Assembly: GCA_002633005.1 (NCBI GenBank)
Contig: NMRA01000128.1
Coordinates: forward strand, 361,165 to 425,164
Source: Phoronis australis
Taxonomy: Eukaryota > Phoronida > Phoronidae
Reading direction: 5' to 3'
DNA: 64,000 bases
The translations under genes and the position numbers were made by a program. The notes under the pieces were generated by a model that saw only the letters and a list, made by a program, of their open reading frames with translations, did not search any database and was not told where the DNA came from. Shown one piece after another: positions 13,509-25,747 of this stretch; positions within the stretch are counted from its first letter, which is position 1, and every line of letters begins with the position of its first letter.

Positions 13509-16374
13509 TAAATCAGTCACCACAGAGACAAGGAAGGTTGCTTGATATTAGTGCAGTATTTTGGGACAACAAGAGCACTACTCTCTAGTTTCACAGCAAG
13601 GCCACTGCAACATGTTTTCCCAAAACTTCAATATGGACCATTCCAATTTGCCTAAGGGTGGCCAAATCCATTTGAACATGACAACTACATGAATCAAGCT
13701 GCTTTGTTGGTACAAGATGAGGTGTTCAATGCAACTATAGATTATGTCTGGGGTACAAGATGAGGTGTTCAATGCAACTATAGAGTATGTCTGGGCTACA
13801 AGATGACGTGTTCAATGCAACTATAGTAGAGGATGTCCGGGGCAAACATGATATGGAACATTACTGCTAAAAGGCAAGGAATAAGAAAGTGAAAACCTGT
13901 GTTTGATGTTGACAGATGAGGTGCTGTAATGCATTGCATGATGTCACTCCTCCCTAGGAGCGACACCCTCAAAAGTGTGAAAAATATGCTTTAAATGTAC
14001 AATCTGAGTCCACCACACATGGACAATGTCGCACCTCAGGCATTTAATAAGCCAAAGTAGCCTGGTTCTAGATCATTTCACCAAGACGCTGAGATGGGCT
14101 TGTACATTGTGAGACAGAATTTAGGGTTTGCAAAACTACCTGTAACAACCTGCACCTCTCTCATAGCCAATCAGAACCCTTAAAAGTGCTAACGAACATA
14201 TCATATCAAAAAGCTAATAAAACACGTGGTTCATGACGAAGTCGGCAAAGTATGCATGTAATAACTGGAATTACATGAAACCATCAAATTGAATTACGTA
14301 GTTTGGCAAAGAAACCTTAATAACAGCAAAAGAATGGAGTAAACGTTACTGACGCATTTAAAGGCTTTCCAATCACGTCACTGACTATCAAATTTCAAAA
14401 TCATAAATGATTAAAACATTACATGGGAAATCATCCAATTAAAGATACCCTGTCCATTTATTTTCAGTTAACTCAAAAGGAGTTAACCTCAGACCACCCG
14501 AGTTTAGACTTATTAAAATATGAAATAAAATGTTTTCAAAATAACAGTAAATAGAATGAAATTTTCAATATGATTTTTGAATTTCTGCTTGCATCTGTGA
14601 CATTTTACTATTACCTGAAAATGAGACGAAAACAAACGGTCTGCAAGTGCGGCTGTCATTTTAGAATACAATCAGCCAAAGTCATAGCTGGACATTTTTT
14701 CTAGTTTCCTAGATAATCTTAACTGTATAATAGCACTTCTTAACGCGATGCATAGACAGGCATTCACACACTACTTTTTAGCTAAAAAATTGAATGCATT
14801 CTCATAAAATAATATCGGGATAGTAGAAAAGGTTTAGCTACAGTGTATGCACAAGTGGTACACCATGTTGTACTAATACACAAAGTGTTGTATACTGAAA
14901 TGAGAGGTGTGGATACCAGCCTTACTGAAGTAACATCTGGAATCATTGCAATGAACACCAAGAACCCGCATACCATCCTAACAATGGGTACAAGCAGTGA
15001 CCACTCAGACATTTAGTTTAGTAACCACTCTGCTGATGAGGGTCACCAGTGGCCAGACTGGCCAATCAGGTGGAGCCATCCAGACAGATGTTAAGGTGCA
15101 GCAGGTCAGACTTTATGAATGGACCACCAGTGTATCAGTGTGTTTTTACCTTGGGGAAGTTGAGAGGGAAAGCTTTTGTCATCTGAACACTTGATTGGCT
15201 GAGAATTACAGGATAAGAATGATGGTGTACTGAGTGTGATGTGGATTGTGAAATAGGCTTAATACATGTTGCAGGTTTATTTTGTATAATCTCCATGTCC
15301 AGCAGTTACAATAGACTGAATAAGTTTTCGCAAAAGAAAAACAGAGAGATGATATGCAGACGCTCTGGTAAGAAGTTTATTGCTGGGAAAAGATAATAAA
15401 ATAAGAAAGTGAAAACAATTATCAAAAGTCTTAATTGAATGTAATGTCAGCTATAAATCAAGATTTAATTACAAAAACACAGGAACAACTTCTCATCTTT
15501 CATCTGCTTGTGTAACCGTTAATGACTGACCCACATTTTTTATGATAAATGACATTTTTTGCATGTGTGAAACAGGAGACAAGCCACACATGTTGCTTTA
15601 CAAGTGTAATTGGTACCTGAGTAAACAGGCGAGCTTTCAAAGAGTTTCACTGGAGACGTTCCTTAGGGCAGAAAACAATATTTATCAGCATGTGAGCCTG
15701 TTGCCATAAGATGTCTCAGCAAACAGATACACACCATTGTAGTTCAAGCATGCACAATACTACAAAAGGCTGATGCCATGTGGCCCAAATATGAGGAGAT
15801 TCCATGAGGGTGACTTGAGGTTACAGAGACCCACAAACAATCACTAGCTAAACAAAGAGTGAGGCAATGACAAACAAACCAGCCAGCTTTGAGTACATTG
15901 GTCAATGAAGTCCATGTCTGTCAAAGTAGACCAGATATTCAACCTTAGGAAATGAAGCAGCAGGTATAACAACACACAGAGATGACAGACAAGACAAGTT
16001 TTGTAAGGGGCTCATACATAAACAGTCACACAAAGTGCAACTGATTGAATTCTCAGTAGATATTGCACAATAGTTATATTTGTACCAAACAAGTGTCTCC
16101 CCTTCTTGTATAGAATTCCCTCCAGAAAGGATCTCATTTGCTGTAGGGGAAGATTACACAGTTGAGGTCACTCACATAATCTAGAAACTTTAACTCTTCA
16201 AAGATATTCAGCAATACTACACGATACCTTAGCTTTGAAGATTGAGAAAGTGAGCAGTATTCATTTCTGTTTGAGGAAGACACCATAAGACTGCGAAAGC
16301 TCACAAAATTCTAATTGTATCAGTTCACTCAAGTATGAACAATTCCTTCCAGCTTGGAGAAGTACTCAGGGTAA
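13509..16374. other. Gene-free stretch
   Basis: Apart from the 43-bp tandem repeat at 13,710-13,840 I see nothing identifiable. Reading frames are short on both strands, and no splice-bounded frame with a recognisable family was found. Confidence 0.5.
13710..13840. repeat. Three-copy tandem repeat, about 43 bp
   Basis: Three consecutive copies of a unit beginning TACAAGATGAGGTGTTCAAT and ending ATGTCTGGGG lie head to tail. The third copy has a GACG variant and a small insertion before the TGTCCGGGG end. The unit is not a multiple of three and shows no coding continuity, so this is a small minisatellite. Confidence 0.8.
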
Positions 16375-16637
16375 TCACAGCTGATTAGCCTGATTACGAC
16401 TCAAGTAATTGCCATCGGGGGACTTGTTCACCATGCAAAATGATGGCCAGCAACAAAAACACGAAATTACTACACTTCCATTATCATCCATCAAACCACG
16501 AGTGGCACACTTTCTCATACTCAAGAAGGGAATGTTACTGACTGACATTTGCCTATAACATCCACTGTTCACACACAACATATGTACGAAGGACGAATCA
16601 CAATCTCCGGAGCATTCTTCAATGGTAATATTATCAT
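16375..16637 (-). CDS. Possible terminal exon of a small cysteine-rich protein (unassigned)
   Basis: A good acceptor (TTTATTTCAACTGTTAG) precedes an open frame of about 87 codons on the minus strand that ends in TGA. It is rich in cysteines: EECSGDCDSS, then LCVNSGCYRQM, RKCATRGL and SCFCCWPSFC followed by N. The closing C-x-CC-xxx-C pattern recalls the CC...CN ending of Ly6/three-finger and TGF-beta-receptor ectodomains, but the spacing does not match any family I can name. No transmembrane segment or kinase follows. The frame begins in phase 1 and does not join the 17,032 exon in phase. It could be a chance frame; a real exon is possible. Confidence 0.28.
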
Positions 16638-17031
16638 CTAACAGTTGAAATAAAGCACGTTTCAATTTTCAATTTTTGATTATATTTAAAAGGGGTAGAA
16701 AAGTAAATTTTGAATGAGAAAAACATAGTTGCATGCGAAATGTTATGACTAGTGGTGGTCCTCTTTAAACTGTTCAGGCTGGCTGTTTTTAACATCGGTC
16801 TGCTATGCTTAAAGTGATCTGTTCACATCAGTTAGTTTTGATCAGTGTTGATGAGGAAGAAATTTGGCAACATTTGGCAACAGTTCAAGAAATGAGTCTA
16901 CACATAGAGTAGACAGGAAATCAGTTTCAGTGCATGCCTTGTAGTTTAAGTTGTTGAATGTTATGCCAGGATCAGTTTGATAGCAGCAGCAAGCAAGGTT
17001 GAAAGCATTTTTTAAAATTTTCTATACTTAC

Positions 17032-17085
17032 CCTAATCTTGACAATTCTTGCTCTTGTATGGCCAAAATGTCTTCTAAAAATTTT
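17032..17085 (-). CDS. Possible internal exon (54 nt), unassigned
   Basis: On the minus strand, a pyrimidine-rich acceptor (TTTTTCTTACAG) and a near-consensus donor (GG|GTAAGTAT) bracket 54 nt. In one frame it reads KFLEDILAIQEQELSRL(G), an acidic, helix-forming, coiled-coil-like peptide. A second frame is also open; the third has a stop. Strong splice signals at both ends and sensible composition favour a real exon, but I do not recognise the protein, and no flanking exon was found on the same strand. Confidence 0.35.
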
Positions 17086-18791
17086 CTGTAAGAAAAATGA
17101 AAGCATTTAGTTAACGTGAAAAGGTCAGCATTACGCAGCAGCACTGCACAGCACTGCTGACATTGCGTAAAGGAGTAATGAGCATAATTTAAGGTAATAC
17201 ACAACAACATGGCAAAATACACCATGCAACACTTCTAAAAATAAATGCTCACAAAACCTCAAGTGATATGAGATTTCTGAACCATTCGAAGGATTCACCA
17301 ACATCAATGGCCATATTGCAAAATTGACTAATTACAATTTGGAATTAAGATTTTCCACATAAGAGTTTATTGCTTGGCAAAATAACTCAGGACATCCAAC
17401 CAGTTAGTCAGGGGATTATGAGATGATTCAAGATTACATAACAGGTCCAGTCTAGCAGTCAATCCATGTCAAAGGGGACTGAGGGCACACCTAACTGGGC
17501 TGACTTGGGTAGACACTCCAGGAGACCAGCAAATTATTAGTGAAACAGTGGGAGCTTGGCATAAATGTAAAGGGTGAGCATTCTTGTGTTCTTTATATTA
17601 TTTTGAAGTAATGAAACAGAATTTGGGAGAAAAACGCAAATTTTAAATTTGCTTAGATAGATTTCTATGTTTTTGAAAACAAAAAGTCGAAATCTATAAA
17701 CTGATAATATTTCAGAACAAATTTCTGAGGTGTACCAATATGAAACATGTCAAAATTAAAGGTAAATAACAGACTAAGATGAAAACAAAGACATCACATT
17801 TATCGCCATTAACCTAAGGGCACAGCTTTCAAGGCAAGGAAAGTAAAAACAATAACAATAACACTGGCGCACCTCATTTCCAAATGTTTGTTTTCCGTCT
17901 GGATGCAATCCAATTTTTAAAGGTTAGATCTATCGGATAATATCTAAACAACCCAGGAGGTAATTATGTCAATATTACACCAAACAAGTAGCAAATGCAA
18001 AACATGTAAAAATGATAACAAAAGATATCATTGTGCTGATCACAAGAATGTAAACAAAACAAAAACTGAACATGCTACCTTTTGTTTCAAACATTTGACT
18101 AGGATATAAAATTGAGCAATTAACCCAGTACAAAGTTTGAAGAGTGCCAAGAAAAAAATGAACCCTACTAGTATAGTCAATAATGCCGTGGCAACAAGAC
18201 TTCATTATTAAATTGGTTGATGTCTTTCTATTACTATTTTGTACACAGAAAATTTCCATGCTAAACAGCCTTCGAGCTATGGATGTGCGGATGGGGAAAA
18301 ACACAGTCAGGAAATTACATGCATGCATCACAACATTGCTTCAGGTATGAAGAGTGAACACGGTTAATTAACTGTCATTGAATGCTCAGTCAAGTGAAAA
18401 ATACGAGGATCTTTCAGGTCTTGACAAAAATGAAGGCAAAAAGTTGCCATTACACCTTTTTTCAAAATGCCTCTCAATACATCGTTGCAGGTTCTCTTAA
18501 GTTTGAGAAAAAAGAACTGTGTAAATTAATACATGTATACAAAAACCGAAGATTTTTTTTATTTATTACAGTTGGGGAATTTGAAAAAAATAAAAACTGC
18601 GTCTATTCTGATATCAACAGTTGTACTGTAGGTTCTTGGTTAGTAACAACATGACTCAGTCAACCATGAGTGTACCAGATACCTGTGTTTGTGAAAGAAT
18701 GCTGCAACACCTGAAGATGGCTGGAGAAATGATTGACTGAAACATCATGCCAATATTATCATGGTTATGGAAAGCCCAAGTGGAAAAAATT
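17086..18791. other. Gene-free stretch
   Basis: Only short frames occur here, including a low-complexity hydrophobic frame at 17,975-18,331 (minus) with no family signature. No repeats of note were seen. Confidence 0.5.
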
Positions 18792-19415
18792 CCAGGACAC
18801 AAATTTTCAATTCAAGAATTAAATTCTCTACAATACCAAAAATATACTCAAAACCAAAATTTATCGAGCCAGAACCTATAATTCATCACATCAGGACCAA
18901 AATTTAACACGTCAGAACCGAACATTTATCACGCAAGGACACAAAATTTATAACACCAGGACATTGAATTTCTTGCCAGGAGAAAATTTCATGCTGGAAG
19001 CTCACGTGACAATGACGTTACGCTGTGTCAATGTAATACTCAGCAGTATTCAAGTATGTCCAAGTGTACATTGCTTCTGTTGTCAAACCTCGAAGAGATG
19101 ACAAAAATTCAACCTCGATGATGTAACAGTCGTCAGCGAGATACTGCATACCTATTACTTCATCTCTGTGAGGGGTCATGTGCTTGTGGATGGTCACCTG
19201 GTCTCCTGAGATGAAATTTCCCAACATGTACTTCTCCTGCGTGAAATTTTTCTGATGTGTGTAATTTTCCTGGTATAATAAATTTTGTGTCCTGGCGTGA
19301 TAAATTTTGGTCCCGACTTGATAAATTATAGATCCTGGCGTGATGAATTTTGGTTTTGAGTATATTTTTTGGTCCTGCAGAGAATTTAGTTCTTGAATAG
19401 AAAATGTGTGTGCTG
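18792..19415. repeat. Large inverted repeat with about 22-bp internal units
   Basis: The left arm (about 18,792-18,990) and right arm (about 19,201-19,415) are reverse complements at high identity. For example, TATACTCAAAACCAAAATT and the ACAAAATTTAT blocks appear in both, in opposite order and orientation. Each arm is itself built of short degenerate units of the type CCAAAATTTATCACGCCAGG, roughly 21-24 bp long. The spacer of about 210 bp (18,991-19,200) is different in composition, and on the minus strand it reads an unbroken 60-codon tail that includes HRDEVIGMQYLADDCYIIEV. This looks like a foldback-type element. No transposase is present. Confidence 0.8.
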
Positions 19416-20730
19416 GATTTTTTCTGCTTTGGCGTTCCATAGGGAACAGGGATGGTGTAAACAGGCCAAGAGATTTTAGACATAAAGTTACAATCTAGAA
19501 GACATGTTTTACTTTGAGGCACTGAGCACAGAAAACAGCATTACTACAAATGTGAAATTTTCTGCTGATGGAATCAATAATTGCCTAGCCAGGCATATAG
19601 CTCTGTGTTTTCTTAACAGTGCGTCCTTCCCAAATCGATATGTCACAAAACAATGAGAAACTCATGGTAGGGCCCTTCTCGAAACAATACTTCATGGTCC
19701 CTGCACAAACTCAGCAACAATGCACCCATTCACAATGTAAGTGTGTAAAAAGTCATTAGCGTAGCTGCGTGCTTTTATTTGGATATTTGATGAATGAGTT
19801 TGCTGCACAGGCAGGGGATTATCACAACAAAATAATTCAACTTCACAACAACGGGATGAATTGACATATATCCATATTCATTAAGTGTTGTACTTCCTTT
19901 AATTAAATAAACTTCTGGCAGTTTTCACACATTATATTCTAAATTTAGAATAGCAATCATCAACAGCAGAGACAAGAAATATTCAGGGAAATCTTGAAGA
20001 CAAAAGTGACAATGGATCTTTAATTTCAGGCAAAAACACAATATCTCATGGCCTAAACTACAATTGGGTGAATGACTTTTGAAACAACTGAAAAGGTGGA
20101 CATTGTAAATGTTTTCATCAGGCAAGATACCCTCGTCTCAAAACACGACATGAGGAAGTCTATTTCTGACAAGTTTAAATCATATCCCAGATTGAAGTTT
20201 TATCATCAACATGTTAAGCACACCACGTGTTGAAACTACAGAGGTTGCTCTGCTTAGTGTTTCTTCTTAGGGACTCTCAGTTGGGAGAAATAACTAACGT
20301 TTATGAATTACCCACAAAAACCTGCAGTACTCATTCTGTGGGCTTGTTTTTTTGAAAACTAGTATCAGTGCACTGGAATTAGATAGAATTTCAGACTACC
20401 AACTCAAACTTCATGACAATGTAGACTCACTACAAACCCAAACTTCATGACCATGTAGACTTAGCATGTTCATATTATGACATCTGACAGACTCATGCAC
20501 CAAGCTGAACATTTACCATGCTTTTGTTTAGTCTCATTTCAGCTATTGTTCTCTGGTCTTGTAAGGAGTTACAAAATAGAAAAGGTTCAATATCACTCTC
20601 ATAAGTTTGCTTTCAATGACCATGAATTCTCTTACCACAAGTTACGATCTTACGAGTTACAATCTTACGCTCAAACTCTCATAGTCTTAGTAAAGCTATC
20701 TCTTATAGTTTCGTAGAAGTATTCAAACAC

Positions 20731-22400
20731 GAGCGTTGAAATGCGCCAACGAATGCATTGCAAATGGTGTGCTTTCAGGGTTATTTATTTGTATCATAAA
20801 AATGGCCACTAGATGGCGCAAAAACATACAATCCATTCAAAAACAGGAACATGCCATATTTCATAAAAATCTGTCAAGGAACTTCAGAGAAACAAAGGAA
20901 AACAGAATAAAATGAAATTGCCACTAGTGGGCAGTGTCCGTTGGATCCGCCTGAAAGTCATCGTCGTCGTCGTCTGTTATTATCTTCATATAAATATACT
21001 TACTAAATTTAGTTAAGATCCTGCAGTGGGTTTAAGAGATACAACTATGGGTGCGAAACAAAACTACCACTAGGAGGCGCCACAGTAGTCAGTCACCATC
21101 ATCAAAGGTCATCTTCACACTGAGAACATATATGCCAATTTTCAAATGATTTGGTTGATACAAGGGAGGACACCAAAAACAAGATTTAAAAACAGCAAAA
21201 AATGGCCAATAGGTGGTGCAAAATACCTTGATTTCATCCAAAAACAGGAAGATAGCGTCATCACACCAATATATGCCTATATTTAAAATTTTATAAAAAT
21301 CTGTTGAGGACCTTTGAAGATACTGAGTTAAATGTAAAAAAAATTAAAATTGCCACTAGGGGGCACAGCAGAAGCCAGATCTGTCCGAAAGTCGTCGTCA
21401 TCCATAGTCAACATCATATAAATACACTTGCTAAATTACGTAAAGATCCAGCGAACGGTTTAGGAGATACAACCATAGGCGCAACAAAAACAAAACTGCC
21501 ACTAGGAGACGCCACAGTAGTCAAAACCTTCGGAAAATCACCGTCAACTGTCCTGTTTATAATAAGCCAATTTTCACAATCATCCTTTGAGCGGTTTGGT
21601 TGATAGAGGGGTAAACGCAAAAAACAGTAAAAATGGCCACTAGGTGGCACAAAACAACGTCGAACCCATCCGAAAACAGGAGCATAGCGTCACCTCACTA
21701 ATAGATGCCTACATACTAAATTTCATGAAAATCCGTTAAGGACTTTTGAAGATACAAAGGTAAACATAAAAAAATAAAATTGCCACTAGGGGGCACACCG
21801 GCCGTCGGATCTGTCCAAAATCGTCGTCTATTGCTAACATCATATTAATATACTTATTAAATTTCATAAAGATCCTGCGAGAGATACAGCCATAGGTGGA
21901 AAAAAACTGCCATTAAGAGGCGCCACAGTAGTCGAAATTGTCGGAAAATCATCGTCAACCGTCCTCTTTATAGTAAGCACATACATGCCAATTTTCACAA
22001 TCATCCTTTGAGCGGATAGGTTGATAGAGGGGTGGACGCAAAAAACAGACTCAAAAACAGTAAAAATGGCCACTAGGTAGTGCAAACTACGTTGAATCCA
22101 TCTGAAAACAGGAGGATAGCATCATCTCACTAATAGGTGCCTACAAACCGAATTTCATGAAAATCCGTTCAGTACTTTTGAAAATACAAAGATAAGCATA
22201 AAAAACTAAGATTGCCACTAGGGGGCACACTGGTAGTCGGATCCATCCGAAAGTTCGCTCATGCCATCCCATTCACAAATGGAACATATGTGCCAAATTT
22301 AATGAACGTAAGTCAAAGGGTTTTGGAGATAGAGCAGCGGACGCCGGACGGACGGAGATGATGGCATAATGCGTCCACATATAAATATGTGGGCGCATAA
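20731..22400 (+). repeat. R1 array element, long copy: 11 CCACTAG monomers in an A-B-C cycle
   Basis: The left module (GAGCGTTGAAATGCGCC) and right module (GGACGCCGGACGGACGGAG, then the palindrome at 22,376-22,393) match the copy at 12,805. Between them 11 monomer cores start at 20,803, 20,919, 21,064, 21,203, 21,351, 21,496, 21,634, 21,781, 21,907, 22,067 and 22,213. Three monomer types alternate strictly: A (TGGCCACTAGGTGGCAC), B (TGCCACTAGGGGGCAC) and C (CTGCCACTAGGAGGCGCC), in the order ABC ABC ABC AB. A-to-A distances are 400, 431 and 433 bp. The sequence following each core is also type-specific. No frame is conserved, so this is not coding. Confidence 0.88.
20803..22229 (+). promoter_or_regulatory. 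Cluster of 11 CTCF-like sites, same orientation
   Basis: What is seen: the shared core is CCACTAG followed by G, R or T and then an imperfect GGC, e.g. CCACTAGGTGGCAC at 21,634 and CCACTAGGGGGCAC at 21,781. The established CTCF consensus in bilaterians centres on CCAC-Y-AGG/A-G/T-GGC. Type A and B monomers fit nearly perfectly; type C has A at the G/T position. All face the plus strand at 116-160 bp spacing. Binding in this species is inference. Confidence 0.5.
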
Positions 22401-25248
22401 AAATATTAACCATGTAGAGTACTATCCTCTTAAGCACCATGCTTCAAAGTCCGACAGCTTTAGTAGAGCATACAGCATTCAAAAGAGCAAAGCCCTGGGC
22501 TTAGGTTTCATACTGCGGCCTACGGTACCAATTCCATTCAGCCTCATGGTGTTTCTCCATGCAACGCACACTTGACAGTCTTATACCCCGTTCAAAAACC
22601 GAAATGTTGGCATTTCTACAGCCATTTTTGCCAGTAGCGAAGATGCCAGCAATGTTAATGGTTGAAACTTTTGCTTTTGCTGGTAGTTTGAATGGGTATC
22701 CCAAAACTACTGACATTTTCGATAACTTTAGTAGCTAGACTGCTTTCTTTAAAGGATACGTACGCACAAGAGAATGCGACTTGTTTTTGTCGTCACATTT
22801 ATCAATGCATGGCAGAGAGTGAATGTGTGTTGACATCAATTTTTGCTTGAAGGCGGTTCGGCTGGTGAGGAAACTGCTGACAAAAATAATCCTTAAGTTG
22901 ATAGCTTGTATGTCAGCCTAAAATGCTGGTGTTTTCACAACTGAAAAACTGCAATCGTTTATTGCAATCTTTACAAACTGTACTTACGTGAACCTACTGA
23001 AAACATTTGAGTTATTATCCATGCCACCTTCAATTTCTTGAAATTTCCGATTTAAGCGTCTACACCCAGAATTTTGGTTTGCCAATTTCAGTGCCCGGAG
23101 TGTCAAAGCGAATGCTTACTATGGTATGGGAGTTTCACTACTGCTTTGATGGAATTCCTATATGCAAGTGGGTTGCCTCCAAAGTTAACAGTGTGCAATA
23201 ATACAGTAATATCCTGTACTGTAATTTCAGTGCGAGTAAATGTAAATAACTTGTTTACTAGCACATGCGATGATTACTAATTTCTTGAATCTAAAATAAA
23301 CAATAAATCCTACTTATATACATATGGAATAATAGTAACCCCCTGGCAAACACAGTCATGAAAAAACCCACATTCCCAACAATGTAAAGAAGAAATCAGA
23401 TAAATTCCTCTAGACAGGAAGCATTTTCAAAGAGGGTGCATGCCAGGAATAACCCAATCAACCCACTGGGAATTTCCTTCATCTCATTGCAATGCATTGT
23501 GATCGCTGCATTATGCCATGACCCTCTCACTGACTCAACGTTTGGAAGTACGGCCATTGTTCTAGTTAGCGACTTTTCCCAAAGCAAATACCAGACTTAA
23601 TTACAAGTCGAACTATTCAGATGAACGTTAAATTGATCGGAAAATTAATAGAACTTGTTTTGGAGACAGCTCCACCGGGTGGAGATCAATTTCAACTGAT
23701 GACTTTGCGGAAAAACTGATCAATTTATGACTATTCTGGAGCTCACTTCCCGGACACAAAGTTTATGAGCAAAAAAGTAATTAAAGTTTGAATTAGGTGG
23801 GAATCTGCACATTAAAAATTGATGCGTCACTACTCTTAGGTTATAATAAATAATCGTAGCTCGACTGTTCACTGTTTAAGGTAATGTGGATCCTTGTTGA
23901 AAGATCTGCATGTTTAGCCAAAAATCTACACAAGTACAGATTTTAATCCAGTAAATGTATATATTTTCTGTAAGTAGAAAAAAATGAAGAAGTTGGTTAT
24001 GACTATTTTCCAATCTTGTCATCAATTGGGTCACATGACCATGTCATTCTGTTTTCGTTTTATGCAACTTTTCCATGAAAGTCACGAAAGTCTTTATTTT
24101 TAAAAACCCTCCATCAAAAGTGATCATTTTAAGAACAATTCCTGTAAGAGTTTTGGACAATGCATAAAGCATAGTATATGCAGGTATCATAATAATCCAA
24201 TCAACCAGTTCTGAGCTATAATTTTACAAACTTAGTAAAATTTGGAAAATTTTCTAGGGTCCTCACATAACTTTAAAGTTGCATTTCATCTCGTTTAGCT
24301 GTTAAATATGAAAACCGAATTAGGACTTTTATTCTAGTGTTATAATATTCTTTACTGTGATAGGAATCTTTTTTTAGTGACTCCAGGAAACGCTTTGGCT
24401 AACTCTAAAACTGGGAATTCAAAGGGCGAATTGCCTGTGTCTTGAATCGGTAACGGAAATAGAATCCTATCACGCTAAGGAGTGTTAAGAGATTGATTCT
24501 ATGAGCGCAAAGAGATCAATTCAGTGTTATTTTACAGCCAGCTTAAAAAGGTGAATGCAGCTTTAAACAAAACGAGAAGTTGGAAATACTCTTAGGAGGA
24601 TTCAGACTTTTTCCCTACAGGCATAAGCAACATATATTGACAGCATACACAAAAACGCCTTCATGTGAAAGTGAGAACAACTTTTTCTCAGCGCATGCTA
24701 CTTAATATCGTGCAGCTTCAAAGAGAAGTGTTCAATCATCCATGGAACGTGCAGGAGAGGAAAACAATGAACCACCACGATAACCTTGCTCACACATTTC
24801 ATTCATTCATGACCAAATACGTGAGAGTGCTCTTGATAAATCGGTTGTGAAGGAAGCCAGGTTTCAAGCTCAAATTTTAGATTTAAAAATTGCTCCACAG
24901 TATGATCAGAAGCCGAGTCAATAAATCATATAGTAAGTCAGTAGCAGAAAGCTTTCTTAGAACAGTGTACGATTTTGCAAAGGCAATGAAACCGTAATGA
25001 GAAATTTGGTGACTTGATGTAGCTGTTATGGGCCAGTTAGTTACTTATATGACTTTTGTTGGTGCTACAAGAAAAAATCTTGACATGTACTCATTACTGT
25101 GACAGTGTACCCATGTTCCGCACTCACATAAAGTCATGAACTTAGTCCCCCCTTTCGTTGAGCATCCACACTAAAGATGTCCACACTAGACACCATACGC
25201 TTTGTGACAAATATGGCACTAATGGGCACCACTATGTAATGTATCTAA
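22401..25248. other. Gene-free stretch with one R2 copy
   Basis: There is no assignable exon. A copy of the dispersed R2 repeat occupies about 23,925-24,260. Frames at 22,369-22,716 begin inside the R1 tail and are shadows of repeat sequence. Confidence 0.5.
23925..24260 (+). repeat. Dispersed repeat family R2, copy 3
   Basis: This copy matches 11,030-11,480 in the same order and orientation. The shared blocks are CTACACAAGTACAGATTTTAA with CCAGTAAATG, CATGACCATGTC, TCATTTTAAGAACAATTCC, and GTTTTGGA with CAATGCATAAAGC. It is diverged and non-coding. Confidence 0.6.
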
Positions 25249-25250
25249 TA

Positions 25251-25747
25251 CCCCCGTCACACCAGAGGTGTGCTGCCACTGCATCGCTTGTACGGCATAA
25301 ACCGCAGTGGTACCGCCATGATCGCCGTAGTTCTGCAGTCGTTCCACCATTGATCGCCGTAGCACTGCGGAAAACTGTCAAAACTCCGGACCTTCGCAGT
25401 GGCATGGAGAAAACTTTGAACATGGTCAAAACTTTCAGAGTGCCACCCCAGTAGTACCGCCATCCCAGCAGTGGCACCTCTCTGGCCCCGCAGTGCTGCC
25501 GCCAATATAGCAGTCCTGCTGCCCATGATCAGCATGGCACAGTCATCAAACTGCAGTGGTAACTCAATGGGACCACTGTGTCCGCAATGACACCGCCATG
25601 GTTCCACCCTGGTTCCTCAGTAGCACCGTGAAGAAAAACATGTGTAACGAGTAGGGGAAAACTTTGAAACACTACTGGCGGTGTCACTATGGTGATGGAG
25701 GTTTTGACCAAAAACCGTAGTGGCACCGCGACTCTAGTGTGATGGGG
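25251..25747. mobile_element. TA-flanked MITE, 497 bp, GC-rich interior
   Basis: The ends are CCCCCGTCACACCAGAG and, inverted, CCCCATCACACTAGAG, and each is flanked by TA (25,249-25,250 and 25,748-25,749), the target duplication of Tc1/mariner-type elements. The interior is much richer in GC than its surroundings and repeats short variants of CCGCAGTGGTACCGCCATG in both orientations. Frames crossing it (e.g. 25,158-25,454) are by-products of this repetition. There is no transposase, so it is a non-autonomous element. Confidence 0.8.
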
